Below are positions 24,101 to 36,258 of a stretch of 64,000 nt of DNA, one piece after another. The position numbers and the translations under genes are program-made. Origin of the DNA: Hymenopus coronatus. Taxonomy: Eukaryota > Arthropoda > Insecta > Mantodea > Hymenopodidae. Location: NCBI GenBank assembly GCA_030762935.1, contig CM060891.1, forward strand, positions 1,937,001-2,001,000. Direction: 5' to 3'. Under the pieces are notes generated by a model. It searched no databases and was not told the DNA's origin. It was given only the letters and a program-made list of their open reading frames with translations. The number at the start of each line of letters is the position of its first letter. Position 1 is the first letter of the stretch.

Positions 24101-25891
24101 AAGTACCTGCCTGATGGTCACGTTAGATATGTAAAGCTTTCATTAAGAGCACCTGTCTGATATTCACGTTATTTAAGTAAAACTTTCATTGAGAATCCTG
24201 CGTGATGGTCACATTAGGTAAGTAAAGCTTTCATTGAGAGTACCTGCGTGATGGTTACGTTAGGTAAGTAAAGCTTTCATTGAGGGTAGCTGCCTGGTAT
24301 TCACTTTATGTAAGTAAAGCTTTCATTGAGAGTAGCTGTCTGAAGGTAATGTTAGGTAAGTAAAGCTTTCATTGAGAGTACCTGTCTGATGGTCACGTTA
24401 GGTAAGTAAAGCTTTCATTGAGAGTAGCTGTCTGAAGGTAATGTTAGGTAAGTAAAGCTTTCATTGAGAGTACTGGTCTGATGGTCATGTTAGGTAAGTA
24501 AAGCTTTCATTGAGAGTACCTGTCTGATGGTTATGTTAGGTAAGTAAAGCTTTCATTGAGAGTACCTGTCTGATGGTTATGTTAGGTAAGTAAAGCTTTC
24601 ATTGAGAGTACCTGTCTGATGGTTATGTTAGGTAAGTAAAGCTTTCATTGAGAGTACCTGTCTGATGGTTATGTTAGGTAAGTAAAGCTTTCATTGAGAG
24701 TACCTGTCTGATGGTCACGTTAGGTAAGTAAAGCTTTCATTGAGAGTACTGGTCTGATGGTCACGTTAGGTAAGTAAAGCTTTCATTGAGAGAACCTGTC
24801 TGATGGTCACGTTAGGTAAGTAAATCTGTCATAGAGAGTACCTGTCTGATGGTCATGTTTGGTAAGTAGAGCTTTCATTGAGAGTACCTGTCTGATGGTC
24901 TCGTTAGGTAAGTAAATCTGTCATAGAGAGTACCTGTCTGATGGTCATGTTAGGTAAGTAGAGCTTTCATTGAGAGCACCTGTCTGATGGTTATGTTAGG
25001 TAAGTAAAGCTTTCATTGAGAGTACCTGTCTGATGGTTATGTTAGGTAAGTAAAGCTTTCATTGAGAGCACCTGTCTGATGGTTATGTTAGGTTAGTAAA
25101 GCTTTCATTGAGAGCACCTGTCTGATGGTTATGTTAGGTAAGTAAAGCTTTCATTGAGAGTACCTGTCTGATGGTTATGTTAGGTAAGTAAAGCTTTCAT
25201 TGAGAGTACCTGCCTGATGGTTATGTTAGGTAAGTAAAGCTTTCATTGAGAGTACCTGTCTGATGGTCATGTTAGGTAAGTAAAGCTTTCATTGAGAGTA
25301 CCTGTCTGATGGTCATGTTAGGTAAGTAAAGCTTTCATTGAGAGTACCTGTCTGATGGTCATGTTAGGTAAGTAAAGCTTTCATTGAGAGTACCTGTCTG
25401 ATGGTCATGTTAGGTAAGTAAAGCTTTCATTGAGAGTACCTGTCTGATGGTCATGTTAGGTAAGTAAAGCTTTCATTGAGAGTACCTGTCTGATGGTTAT
25501 GTTAGGTAAGTAGACCTCTCATTGAGAGTATCTGTCTGTTGGTCATTTTAGGTAAGTAGAGCTTGAATTTAAAGTACCTGCCTGATGGTCATGTTGGGTA
25601 AGTAAAGCTTTCATTGAGAGTACCTGTCTGAAGGTCATGTTAGATAAGTAAAGCTTTCATTGAGAGTAGCTGTCTGATGGTCATGTTTGGTAAGTAAAGC
25701 TTTCATTGAGGGTAGCTGTCTGATGGTCACATTAGGTAAGTAAAGCTTTCATTGAGAGTACCTGTCTGATGGTCACGTTAGATAAGTAAAGCTTTCATTG
25801 AGAGTACCTGTCTGATGGTCACGTTAGATAAGTAAAGCTTTCATTGAGAGTAGCTGTCTGATGGTCATGTTAGGTAAGTAGAGGTTTCATT

Positions 25892-26495
25892 GTGCAAGAT
25901 CTAAGTTCCATCAATTGATATTAGTGGAGGATGTCGTAAATAGTGATACAGTCGTGGCCTCCTAAGCAACGCTGCATGGTAAATACTCGACAAGAAGTGA
26001 ACACCTGAACAAGAGACGCACCTATCACGAGACTGCTGCTTTGGTTACCTCTGATTGATCGTGACTCCATGCGCGAGATATCGCTACTGCCCCTTAACGA
26101 TTCACAGTGTATCTTCTGCTACACACAGCTTGCCTGACAGTATTGTTTCCATCTAATGCTTCCGAATTTATAAACAATTTTATTGTGTGTAAATAGTAAT
26201 GGTTCACTTTTGGTATTAATAGTTTGTTGTTTGCTTCTTCCATCAGATGTTCTTTTCAAATTTGTCAGCTTCATTTAATAATTTTCCCTTTAGTCTATTT
26301 TCAGATTATTTCCTTTTCCATACAGGTTAATATTTTGTTTTCAATTTATTGATAATGATTTCTTATCTATTGCATTTTTTCTAATTTATTAACAAACGTT
26401 TATTTTTATTTTGCATTGACCTGGAATGTCACGTGTGATTCTGATTTAAACCCCTATGTATTTATATTCATTTCTATTTATTTATTGTACAGTTC
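25892..26495. other. Spacer right of array 2, nothing recognised
   Basis: A GC-moderate start (to about 26160), then strongly AT-rich sequence. No open frame, repeat partner or RNA motif was recognised. Confidence 0.4.
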
Positions 26496-26660
26496 GTTAA
26501 GATCCCAAGGTCGTGGGTTTTAACCTGACCCAGACCGATAATTTTAAGTGTGCTTAAAAGCGACAGCCCCGTATTAAACACTCGTAAACCGAGGCCCGGG
26601 GGAAGAAGACAGAGCTCGCCCGCCTGTCTTTCCGCAGTGTTGTCAACCAAAGTTACACTT
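26496..26660 (+). mobile_element. tRNA-derived SINE-like fragment, family 3
   Basis: Contains a degenerate B-box-like stretch, AAGGTCGTGGGTTTTAACCT, at about 26507-26526, then a body with GACAGCCCCGTATTAAACAC and CGAGGCCCGGGGGAAGAAG. No A box is clear, so this is probably a 5'-truncated or decayed SINE. No second copy was recognised in the window. Confidence 0.45.
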
Positions 26661-26818
26661 AACAGGACGAGAATGTATTTTGGGAATACGAGATCTGATA
26701 TGTAACTTACAGTTTCTGGTTAACCAAGTACTTTTTGAAATACTTGAAAAAAAACTGTAAAAGTAACAATAATATATGAAAACTGCTTTTCAATATCATA
26801 CTGAACATTAAGAAAAAG
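26661..26818. other. Short AT-rich spacer
   Basis: No feature recognised between the SINE-like fragment and dispersed repeat copy B. Confidence 0.4.
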
Positions 26819-27759
26819 CCTAATGTGTTCCATTTACATGGCTTTCTCTAAATCTCTGCTACAAATTATTGTTAAAAAGCGTATGCTTATTAATCCTTCA
26901 TGCTAATCGAGAAAAAATTAGCAGAGATAGTCTTATAACTTGCTTCCTTGTAGGTAGGAGCGAAATAAAGAGTAGCATAGGTTAAAGTGATAGTCAATAG
27001 CTGGTTGCTATATGACTGAAGTTCCTTGTAAGTACAAGCGAAATAAGGGAGTAGCATAGTTTAAAGTGATAGTCAAAGCTGGTTGCTATGTGACTGCAGT
27101 TCCTTTGTTTGTATGGATTACAAATTCCTGTATGAGAAAAACATGTTTTTCAAAGGTGAAACCAAAAACAAGGAATATCTCAAAAACGATCAACTTCACG
27201 AACAAAATGTGTACAACATAAATTGTGTGTTTTAACGTGCGCTACATTTTTGTGTGGTAAGTTTTTGTCCATTTCTTACGGTTTAGCATTATTCAAAATT
27301 CCGTAAAATTCATTCAGAATAAAGTACTTTTCAGAGGCTATTCCCAGAAAATTCAAGATATATATTTTATATGTCACGTACATATATTTAATATACGATA
27401 TTTTAATCAAAATCGATAGTCATCTTTGAGAGAGACAAATTTTTCGAAAAAAAGTACCATGTAAAGGGTAATTGGGGGTGTGGGGATATTTCTGAGAATC
27501 TTCTTGTCGGACCCCTGGAAGATACTAAACTTAAATACCAAATTTGGTATTTTACCGAATTTTCGTTTTTGAGTTATCGTGTTCATACACACACACACAG
27601 ACACACACACGCGCGCGCGGATCATTTTTGTGAAAATGCTTTTTTTGGATACAGGGGATCCTAAAACAATATATTTCCGGTGAACTCTCGGTATCGAATT
27701 TTTGGGTGGAATGCAACACCTTCTCTATACACTATGTACATAATAGTGTAGAGAAAGTA
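26819..27759 (+). mobile_element. Dispersed repeat copy B, HINE-like
   Basis: Full copy, 941 bp, same orientation as copy A. The start is CCTAATGTGTTCC and the subterminal motif is GGCTTTCTCTAAA. The CA/GC microsatellite is at about 27587-27618. The end hairpin at about 27719-27759 has arms CTTCTCTATACACTAT and ATAGTGTAGAGAAAG. It is longer than copy A because a segment of about 80 bases (the GCGAAATAA...AGTAGCATAG...AGCTGGTTGCTAT block) is tandemly duplicated at about 26940-27105. Confidence 0.75.
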
Positions 27760-28231
27760 AAAATGAATTCTCGATATGAACAAATGGAAGACTACGTGGT
27801 TTTATACACTCTTTTGTTAATGAAAGTTTAGACTGTAATTGGACTGCAAGTATTAAAGACCTCTTACAGTGCTTGTTGCCATGGCAATTAATAAATGAAT
27901 TGTAAATTTACCTTACATTTCCAAAAATGTGTTGGTAATGATTAACTCATATATCAAGTGTTTCAGAAATTATCAATGTTTTAATGTATCCATGGAAACT
28001 GTGAACTGAAAATAACAAAGGAAAAGCAAACCCAGCATGTAACTTGTTTTGCTTTTATCCTAATTCAAATACTATCATCATATTTATAAAGACCCTTTTA
28101 ACGATAGGTGAGTGATATCGGGCGGTGAATGTCACTGACTCCCATCACTTTACCTGCCTAGTTTGTTTTTACGAAAGCTAATGAAGATAAACATTAAATG
28201 AAGGAAATAAGGCATCTATTTGCGGCGCTTT
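27760..28231. other. AT-rich spacer, nothing recognised
   Basis: No coding frame, repeat partner or RNA motif found. Confidence 0.4.
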
Positions 28232-28294
28232 CTTGGTGTCGATTTTTTGGGTGGAGTGCAATATCTTATCTACACACTACGTGTAGAGAGAGTA
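28232..28294 (+). mobile_element. HINE-like hairpin-end fragment
   Basis: Only the last 63 bases of the dispersed repeat: TTTTTTGGGTGGAGTGCAAT followed by the end hairpin (CTACACACTACGTGTAG core). A short truncated copy. Confidence 0.65.
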
Positions 28295-28478
28295 GTATAT
28301 AAAGAAAATATAATGTTTGGGGAATAATTTTGGTTGAAATTAAATGGGTCAGTTAATATCTGAATTTGTAATTATTAACGTTGTATATTTATTTTATTTA
28401 GTAAAACAGGAAATAAAATGTGTTTTCAAATAAATGTCTTTATTCGATGTTTCCGCAACATTCTGTCATTCGGTGTGT
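28295..28478. other. Spacer left of array 3
   Basis: AT-rich sequence. The ATG at 28434 starts the frame that runs into array 3; its first 15 or so codons are not repeat sequence. Confidence 0.4.
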
Positions 28479-31400
28479 GGGCGGCCACTGCACGCTATCA
28501 AAGTGACTTGCTGGGTATTCCCAGTTGAAAGCGAACTCTCTGCAGAACTCCTTCCCGTTCAACCACTCGCCGAATACAGTCGCAGGTGTAACAATGCACG
28601 GCTACTGCACGCTATCAAAGTGACTTGCTGTATATTCCCCGTTGAAATTGAACTGTCCGCAGACTTCGCTCCCGTACAAACACCCGCCGAATACAGTCGC
28701 AGGTGTAACAATGCGCGGCTACTGCACGCTATCAAAGTGACTTGCTGTGTATTGCCAGTTGAAAGTGAACTGTCCGCAGACCTCGCTCCCGTTCAAACAC
28801 CCGCCGAATACAGTCGCAGGTGTAACAATACACGGCCACTGCACGCTATCAAAGTGACTTGCTGTGTATTGCCAGTTCAAAGTGAACTGTCCGCAGACCT
28901 CGCTCCCGTTCAAACAGCAGCTGAATACAGTCGCAGGTGTAACAATACACGGCCACTGCACGCTATCAAAGTAACTTGCTGTGTATTCTTAGTTGAAAGT
29001 GAACTGTCCGCAGACCTCGCTTCCGTTCAAACACCCGCTGAATACAGTCACAGGTGTAACAATGCGCGGCTACTGCATGCTATCAAAGTGTATTGCTGTG
29101 TATTGCCAGTTGAAAGTGAACTGTCCGCAGACCTCGCTCCCGTTCAAACACCCGCCGAATACAGTCGCAGGTGTAACAATACGCGGCCACTGCACGCTAT
29201 CAAAGTGACTTGCTGTTTATTCCCAGTTGAAAGTGAACTGTCCGCAGACCAGGTTCCCGTTCAAACACCCGCCCATCACGTGGTAAGAAACAGTCGCAGG
29301 TGTAACAATGCGCGGCCACTGCACGCTATCAAAGTGACTTGCTGTGTATTCCCAGTTGAAAGTGAACGCTCTGCAGACCTGGTTCCCGTTCAAACACTCG
29401 CCCATCACGTGGTAAGAAACAGTCGCAGGTGTAACAATGCGCGGCTACTGCTCGCTATCAAAGTGACTTGCTGTGTATTCCCAGTTGAAAGTGAACTGTA
29501 CGCAGACCACGTTCCCGTTCAAACACCCGCTGAATACAGTCGCAGGTGTAACAACGCGCGGCTACTGCACGCTATCAAAGTGACTTGCTGTGTATTCCCA
29601 GTTGAAAGTGAACTGTACGCAGACCACGTTCCCGTTGAAACACCCTCTGAATACAGTCGCAGGTGTAACAATGCGCGGCTACTACACGCTATCAAAGTGA
29701 CTTGCTGTTTATTCCCAGTTGAAAGTGAACGCTGTGCAGACCTCGTTCCCGTTTAAAACACCCGCTGAATACAGTCGCAGGTGTAACAATGCGCGGCTAC
29801 TGCACGCTATCAAAGTGACTTGCTGTTTATTCCCAGTTGAAAGCGAACTCTCTGCAGACCTCAGTCCCGGTCAAACACCCGCTGAATATAGTCGCAGGTG
29901 TAACAATGCGCGGCCACTGCACGATATCAAAGTGACTTGCTGTGTATTCCCAGTTGAAAGAGAACTGTACGCAGACCTCGCTCCCGTTCAAATACCCGCC
30001 CATCACGTGGTAAGAAACAGTGGCAGATGTAACAATGCGCGGCTACTGCACGCAATCAAAGTGACTTGCTGTGTATTCCCAGTTGAAATTGAACGCTCTG
30101 CAGACCCCGTTCCCGTTCAAACACCCGCTGAATACAGTCGCAGGTGTAACAATGCGCGGCTACTGCACGCTATCAAAGTGACTTGCTGTGTATTCCCAGT
30201 TGAAAGTGAGCGCTCTGCAGACCTCGTTCCCGTTCAAACACCCGCCCATCACGTGGTAAGAAACAGTCGCAGGTGTAACAATGCGCGGCTACCGCACGCT
30301 ATCAAAGTGACTTGCTGTGTATTGGCAGTTGAAAGAGAACGCTCTGCGGACCTCGTTCCCGTTCAAACACCCTCTGAATACAGTCGCAGGTGTAACAATG
30401 CGCGGCTACCAAACACTATCAAAGTGTCTTGCTGTGTATTCCCAGTTGACAGTGAACGCTCTGCAGATCTCGCTCCCGTTCAAACACCCGCTGAAAACAG
30501 TCGCAGGTGTAACAATGCGCGGCTACTGCACGCTATCAAAGGGACTTGCTGTGTGTTCCCAGTTGAAAGTGAACGCTCTTTAGACCTCGTTCCCGTTCTA
30601 ACACCCGCCCATCACGTGGTAAGAAACAGTCGCAGATGTAACAATGCGCGGCCACTGCACGCTATCAAAGTGACATGCTGTGTATTCCCAGTTGAAAGTG
30701 AACGCGCTGCAGACCTCGTTCCCGTTCAAACACCCGCCCATCACGTGGTAAGAAACAGTCGCAGGTGTAACAATGCGCGGCTACTGCACGCTATCAAAGT
30801 GATTTGCTGTGTATTCACAGTTGAAAGTGAACTGTACGCAGACCTCGCACCCGTTAAAACACCCGCTGAATACAGTCGCAGGTGTAACAACGCGCGGCTA
30901 CAGCACGCTATCAAAGTGTTTTGCTGTGTATTCACAGTTGAAAGTGAACTGTACGCAGACCTCGCACCCGTTAAAACACCCGCTGAATACAGTCGCAGGT
31001 GTAACAACGCGCGGCTACAGCACGCTATCAAAGTGTTTTGCTGTGTATTCACAGTTGAAAGTGAACTGTACGCAGACCTCGCACCCGTTAAAACACCCGC
31101 TGAATACAGTCGCAGGTGTAACAACGCGCGGCTACAGCACGCTATCAAAGTGTTTTGCTGTGTATTCACAGTTGAAAGTGAACGCTCTGCAGACTTTGCT
31201 CCCGTTCAAACACCTGCTGAATACAGTTGCAGGTGTAACAATGCGCGGTTACTGCACGCAATCAAAGTGACTTGCTGTGTATTCCCAGTTGAAAGTGAAC
31301 GCTCTTTAGACCTCGTTCCCGTTCAAACACCCGCCCATCACGTGGTAAGAAACAGTCCCAGGTGTAACAAAGCGCGGCTACTGCACGCTATCAAAGTGAC

Positions 31401-34400
31401 TTGATGTTTATTCCCAGTTGAAAGTGAACGCTCTTTAGACCTCGTTCCCGTTCTAACACCCGCCCATGACGTGGTAAGAAACAGTCGCAGATGTAACAAT
31501 GCGCGGCCACTGCACGCTATCAAAGTGACATGCTGTGTATTCCCAGTTGAAAGTGAACGCGCTGCAGACCTCGTTCCCGTTCAAACGCCCGCCCATCACG
31601 TGGTAAGAAACAGTCGCAGGTGTAACAACGCGCGGCTACTGCACGCTATCAAAGTGATTTGCTGTGTATTCACAGTTGAAAGTGAACTGTACGCAGACCT
31701 CGCACCCGTTAAAACACCCGCTGAATACAGTCGCAGGTGTAACAACGCGCGGCTACAGCACGCTATCAAAGTGTTTTGCTGTGTATTCACAGTTGAAAGT
31801 GAACGCTCTGCAGACTTTGCTCCCGTTCAAACACCTGCTGAATACAGTTGCAGGTGTAACAATGCGCGGTTACTGCACGCAATCAAAGTGACTTGCTGTT
31901 TATTCCCAGTTGAAAGTGAACGCTCTTTAGACCTCGTTCCCGTTCTAACACCCGCCCATCACGTGGTAAGAAACAGTCGCAGATGTAACAATGCGCGGCC
32001 ACTGCACGCTATCAAAGTGACATGCTGTGTATTCCCAGTTGAAAGTGAACGCGCTGCAGACCTCGTTCCCGTTCAAACGCCCGCCCATCACGTGGTAAGA
32101 AACAGTCGCAGGTGTAACAATGCGCGGCTACTGCACGCTATCAAAGTGATTTGCTGTGTATTCACAGTTGAAAGTGAACTGTACGCAGACCTCGCACCCG
32201 TTAAAACACCCGCTGAATACAGTCGCAGGTGTAACAATGCGCGGCTACTGCACGCTATCAAAGTGTTTTGCTGTGTATTCACAGTTGAAAGTGAACGCTC
32301 TGCAGACTTTGCTCCCGTTCAAACACCTGCTGAATACAGTTGCAGGTGTAACAATGCGCATCTCCTGCACGCTATCAAAGTGTCTTGCTGTGTATTCCCA
32401 GTTGAAAGTGAACTGCACGCAGACCTCGTTCCGATTCAAACACCCGCTGAATACAGTCGCAGGTGTAACAATGCGCGGCTACTGCACGCTATCAAAGTGA
32501 CTTGCTGTGTATTCCCAGTTGAAAGTGAACTCTCTGCAGACCTCCTTCCCGTTCAAACACCCGCCGAATACTGTTGCAGGTGTAACAATGCGCGGCTACT
32601 GAATGCTATCAAAGTGACTTGCTGTGTATTCCCAGATGAAAGTGAACTGTCCGCAGACCTCGCTCCCGTTCAAACACCCGCCAAATATGGTCGCAGGTGT
32701 AACAATGCGCGGCTACTGCACGCTATCAGAGTGACTTGCTGTGTATTGCCAGTTGAAAGTGAGCTGTCCGCAGACCTCGCTCCCGTTCAAACATCCGCCG
32801 AAAACAGTCGCAGGTGTAACAATACACGGCCACTGCACGCTATCAAAGTGACTTGCTGTGTATTGCCAGTTGAAAGTGAACTGTCCGCAGACCTCGCTCC
32901 CGTTCAAACACCCGCCCATCACGTGGTAAGGAACAGTCGCAGGTGTAACAATGCGCGGCTACTGCACGCTATCAAAGTGACTTGCTGTTTATACCCAGTT
33001 GAAAGTGAACGCTCTGCAGACCTCGTTCCCGTTCAAACACTCGCCCATCACGTGGTAAGAAACTATCGCAGGTGTAACAATGCGCGGCTTTGGCACGCTA
33101 TCAAAGTGACTTGCTGTGTATTCCCAGTTGAAAGTGAACGCTCTGCAGATCTCGTTCCCGTTCAAACACCCGCCCATCACGTGGTAAGAAACTATCGCAG
33201 GTGTAACAATGCGCGGCTTTGGCACGCTATCAAAGTGACTTGCTGTGTATTCCCAGTTGAAAGTGAACGCTCTGCAGATCTCGTTCCCGTTCAAACACCC
33301 GCCCATCACGTGGTAAGAAACAGTCCCAGGTGTAACAATGCGCGGCTACTGCACGCTATCAAAGTGACTTGCTGTGTATTCCCAGTTGAAAGTGAACGCT
33401 CTGCAGATCTCGTTCCCGTTCAAACACCCGCCCATCACGTGGTAAGAAACAGTCCCAGGTGTAACAATGCGCGGCTTTGGCACGCTATCAAAGTGACTTG
33501 CTGTGTATTCCCAGTTGAAAGTGAACGCTCTGCAGATCTCGTTCCCGTTCAAACACCCGCCCATCACGTGGTAAGAAACAGTCCCAGGTGTAACAATGCG
33601 CGGCTACTGCACGCTATCAAAGTGACTTGCGCTGTATTGCCAGTTGAAAGTGATCTCTCTGCAGACCTCGTTCCCGTTCAAACACCCGCCAAATTAAGTC
33701 GCAGGTGTAACAATACGCGGCCACTGCACGCTATCAAAGTGACTTGCTGTGTATTGCCAGTTGAAAGTGAACTGTCCGCAGACCTCGCTCCCGTTGAAAC
33801 ACCCGCCCATCACGTGGTAAGAAACAGTCCCAGGTGTAACAATGCGCGGCTACTGCACGGTATCAAAGTGACTGAAGGTGAACTGTCCGCAGACCTCCCT
33901 CCCGTTCAAACACCCGCCCATCACGTGGTAAGAAACAGTCCCAGGTGTAACAATGCGCGGCTACTGCACGGTATCAAAGTGACTTGCTGTGTATTGCCAG
34001 CTGAAGGTGAACTGTCCGCAGACCTCGCTCCCGTCGAAACACCCGCCCTTCACGTGGTAAGAAACAGTCCCAGGTGTAACAATGCGCGGCTACTGCACGC
34101 TATCAAAGTGACTTGCTGTTTATTCCCAGTTGAAAGTGAACGCGCTGCAGACCTCACTCCCGTTCAAACACCCGCCCAGCACGTGGTAAGAAACTGTCGC
34201 AGGTGTAACAATGCGCGGCTTTGGCACGCTATCAAAGTGACTTGCTGTGTATTCCCAGTTGAAAGTGAACGCGCTGCAGACCTCACTCCCGTTCAAACAC
34301 CCGCCCATCACGTGGTAAGAAACTGTCGCAGGTGTAACAATGCGCGGCTTTGGCACGCTATCAAAGTGACTTGCTGTGTATTCCCAGTTGAAAGTGAACG

Positions 34401-35322
34401 CTCTGCAGATCTCGTTCCCGTTCAAACACCCGCCCATCACGTGGTAAGAAACAGTCCCAGGTGTAACAATGCGCGGCTACTGCACGGTATCAAAGTGACT
34501 GAAGGTGAACTGTCCGCAGACCTCGCTCCCGTTGAAACACCCGCCCATCACGTGGTAAGAAACAGTCCCAGGTGTAACAATGCGCGGCTACTGCACGGTA
34601 TCAAAGTGACTTGCTCTGTATTGCCAGTTGAAGGTGAACTGTCCGCAGACCTCGCTCCCGTTCAAACACCCGCCCATCACGTGGTAAGGAACAGTCGCAG
34701 GTGTAACAATGCGCGGCTACTGCACGATATCAAAGTGACTTGCTGTGTATTCCCAGTTGAAGGTGAACTGTCCGCAGACCTCGCTCCCGTTGAAACACCC
34801 GCCCTTCACGTGGTAAGAAACAGTCCCAGGTGTAACAATGCGCGGCTACTGCACGGTATCAAAGTGACTGAAGGTGAACTGTCCGCAGACCTCGCTCCCG
34901 TTCAAACACCCGCCCATCACGTGGTAAGAAACAGTCGCAGGTGTAACAATGCGCGGCTACTGCACGATATCAAAGTGACTTGCTGTGTATTCCCAGTTGA
35001 AGGTGAACTGTCCGCAGACCTCGCTCCCGTTGAAACACCCGCCCTTCACGTGGTAAGGAACAGTCGCAGGTGTAACAATGCGCGGCTACTGCACGATATC
35101 AAAGTGACTTGCTGTGTATTCCCAGTTGAAGGTGAACTGTCCGCAGACCTCGCTCCCGTTGAAACACCCGCCCTTCACGTGGTAAGAAACAGGTGTAACA
35201 AAGCGCCGACAGAACACTTGTGCAGTAACGCCTATGTGACATGCCATTCACACACGTTCGCCGATTACGTCAACAGGAAGTATTCTGGTAATGGACATTT
35301 TTCTAAGAAATGTTCTTTTTAA
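28434..35322 (+). other. Nearly continuous repeat reading frame through array 3, coding status doubtful
   Basis: Because all three unit lengths are multiples of three, one frame stays open across the array. It codes for a 39-residue repeat (43 or 37 in variants) with the pattern RRCNNARLLHAIKVTCC, then PVESELSADLAPVQTPAE. It spans 28434-29756, then continues in another frame (29719-31404 and 31471-35322). Breaks: a one-base insertion with TAA near 29754, and a single TGA at 31402-31404. It enters from 15 non-repeat codons and leaves through a short Cys-containing non-repeat tail. For coding: very few breaks in 6.9 kb. Against: differences between units are mostly amino-acid changing and not concentrated at third codon positions, no splice or promoter context is evident, and no domain is recognised. 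A noncoding satellite with a period divisible by three explains most of this. Confidence 0.25.
28479..35201 (+). repeat. Array 3: 117/129/111 bp tandem repeat
   Basis: About 55 units (length estimate), one orientation. The common core is CGCAGGTGTAACAATGCGCG, then CACGCTATCAAAGTGACTTG, GTTGAAAGTGAAC, GCAGACCTCG and CCCGTTCAAACACCCGCC. Three lengths occur. The 117 bp unit ends GAATACAGT (28581 to 28698). The 129 bp unit ends CATCACGTGGTAAGAAACAG instead, adding 12 bases and a CACGTG palindrome. The 111 bp unit (33841 to 33952) has the 129 bp ending but lacks 18 bases after AAAGTGACT. The left end is all 117 bp units, 129 bp units become the majority to the right, and 111 bp units occur only after about 33840. 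An internal run near 30800-31190 repeats one variant three to four times (TGTTTTGCTGTGTATTCACA). Confidence 0.96.
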
Positions 35323-35451
35323 ATTAAGAGGTGCTGAAAGTATCTATTTGTGATATCGAAGTCTTGAACACCTTCTCTACCTGCCAGTACACGTGGAGAT
35401 ATTATTATCAGAGCTGTGTTACTATTCGGTGCGTTTAGACGCGCACATTTT
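35202..35451. other. Spacer right of array 3
   Basis: The decayed last unit and unique sequence; nothing recognised beyond the tail of the array 3 frame. Confidence 0.4.
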
Positions 35452-36258
35452 TACTTTCTCTGCACATACTATGTACATAATGTATTGAGAAGCTATTGTA
35501 ATGTACCCAAGAATTCAATACCGAGATTTCACTGGAAATACATGTTTTGAGACTCCCTGAATAAAAAAAAAGCATTATTAGAAAAATGTCCGTGTGTTTG
35601 TGTGTGTGCCTGGGAGCAGCATAGCTCAAAAATGAAAAGATCGTTAAAAACCAAACTTGGTATTTAAGTTTGGTATCTTCCAAGGATGCGACACGAAGAT
35701 TTTCAAGAAAATCCCCCACCCCAAACTACCCTTTACATGGACCAAATTTCGAAATTTTTTTTTTCTTAAAAATGGCTCTAACGATTTTGATTAAAATCTC
35801 GTATAGATATTTAAGATAATTACTTGTCAAATAACATCCTGCATTTTCTGGCAATAGGCTCTAAAGACTACTTTATTCTGGATGAATTTTACGGAATTTT
35901 GCATATAAACCATAAGATATGGACTAAAACTTACCACAAAGGAAATGTAGAGCACATTAGAACACATAATTTATGTTATATACATTTTTTTCGTGGAAAT
36001 GGTTGTTTTAAAGATATTCCTAGCTTTAAAAACCCTACTTTTCTCATACAGGAATTTGTGAACTTGAGTGACACAGCAACCAGCTTTTGACTGTCAGTTT
36101 AGTCTGAGGTACTATTTCACTTTACTTACAAGGAAGCAAGTAAGAGGACTATTTCTGATATTTTTCTTGATTATCATTAAGTAAATAGAAGAATAAGCTT
36201 TTTATCAGTAATTTGTTGCAGAGATGTAGAGAAAGTCATGTGAATGCAACACATCAGA
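35452..36258 (-). mobile_element. Dispersed repeat copy C, HINE-like
   Basis: Nearly full copy, 807 bp, opposite orientation to copies A and B. Hairpin end at 35452-35495 (TACTTTCTCTGCACATAC and its partner), a GT tract near 35590-35607, and the start-type terminus GTGAATGCAACACATCAGA at 36240-36258. It is inserted after a T run, as are other copies. Confidence 0.75.

Larger units (their letters stand above)
9599..25891 (+). repeat. Array 2: 46 bp minisatellite, 16.3 kb
   Basis: About 340 units (length estimate), one orientation, period 46 (9721, 9767, 9813). Each unit contains TAAGTAGAGCTTTCATTGAG, then AGTACCTG, then CTGATGGTCA. Two broad classes occur. Outer units carry TTAGGTAAGT and often TCACGTTAGG or TCACATTAGG. 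A central class, about 10930-16510, 17690-18330 and 22080-22640, carries TGGTTAAGT, CGGTTAAGT or TACGTAAGT after GCCTGATG. Indel units of about 39-47 bp occur (for example TAAGTAGATCATTGAG at 17988 and 22385). Two SINE copies interrupt the array. Stops occur in all frames, so it is noncoding. Confidence 0.97.

Noticed and set aside
28719..34440. Short antisense and alternate-frame ORFs within array 3 (60-150 codons)
   Set aside because: They are shadows of the 117/129 bp unit and stop every one to three units; only the main forward frame is extended.
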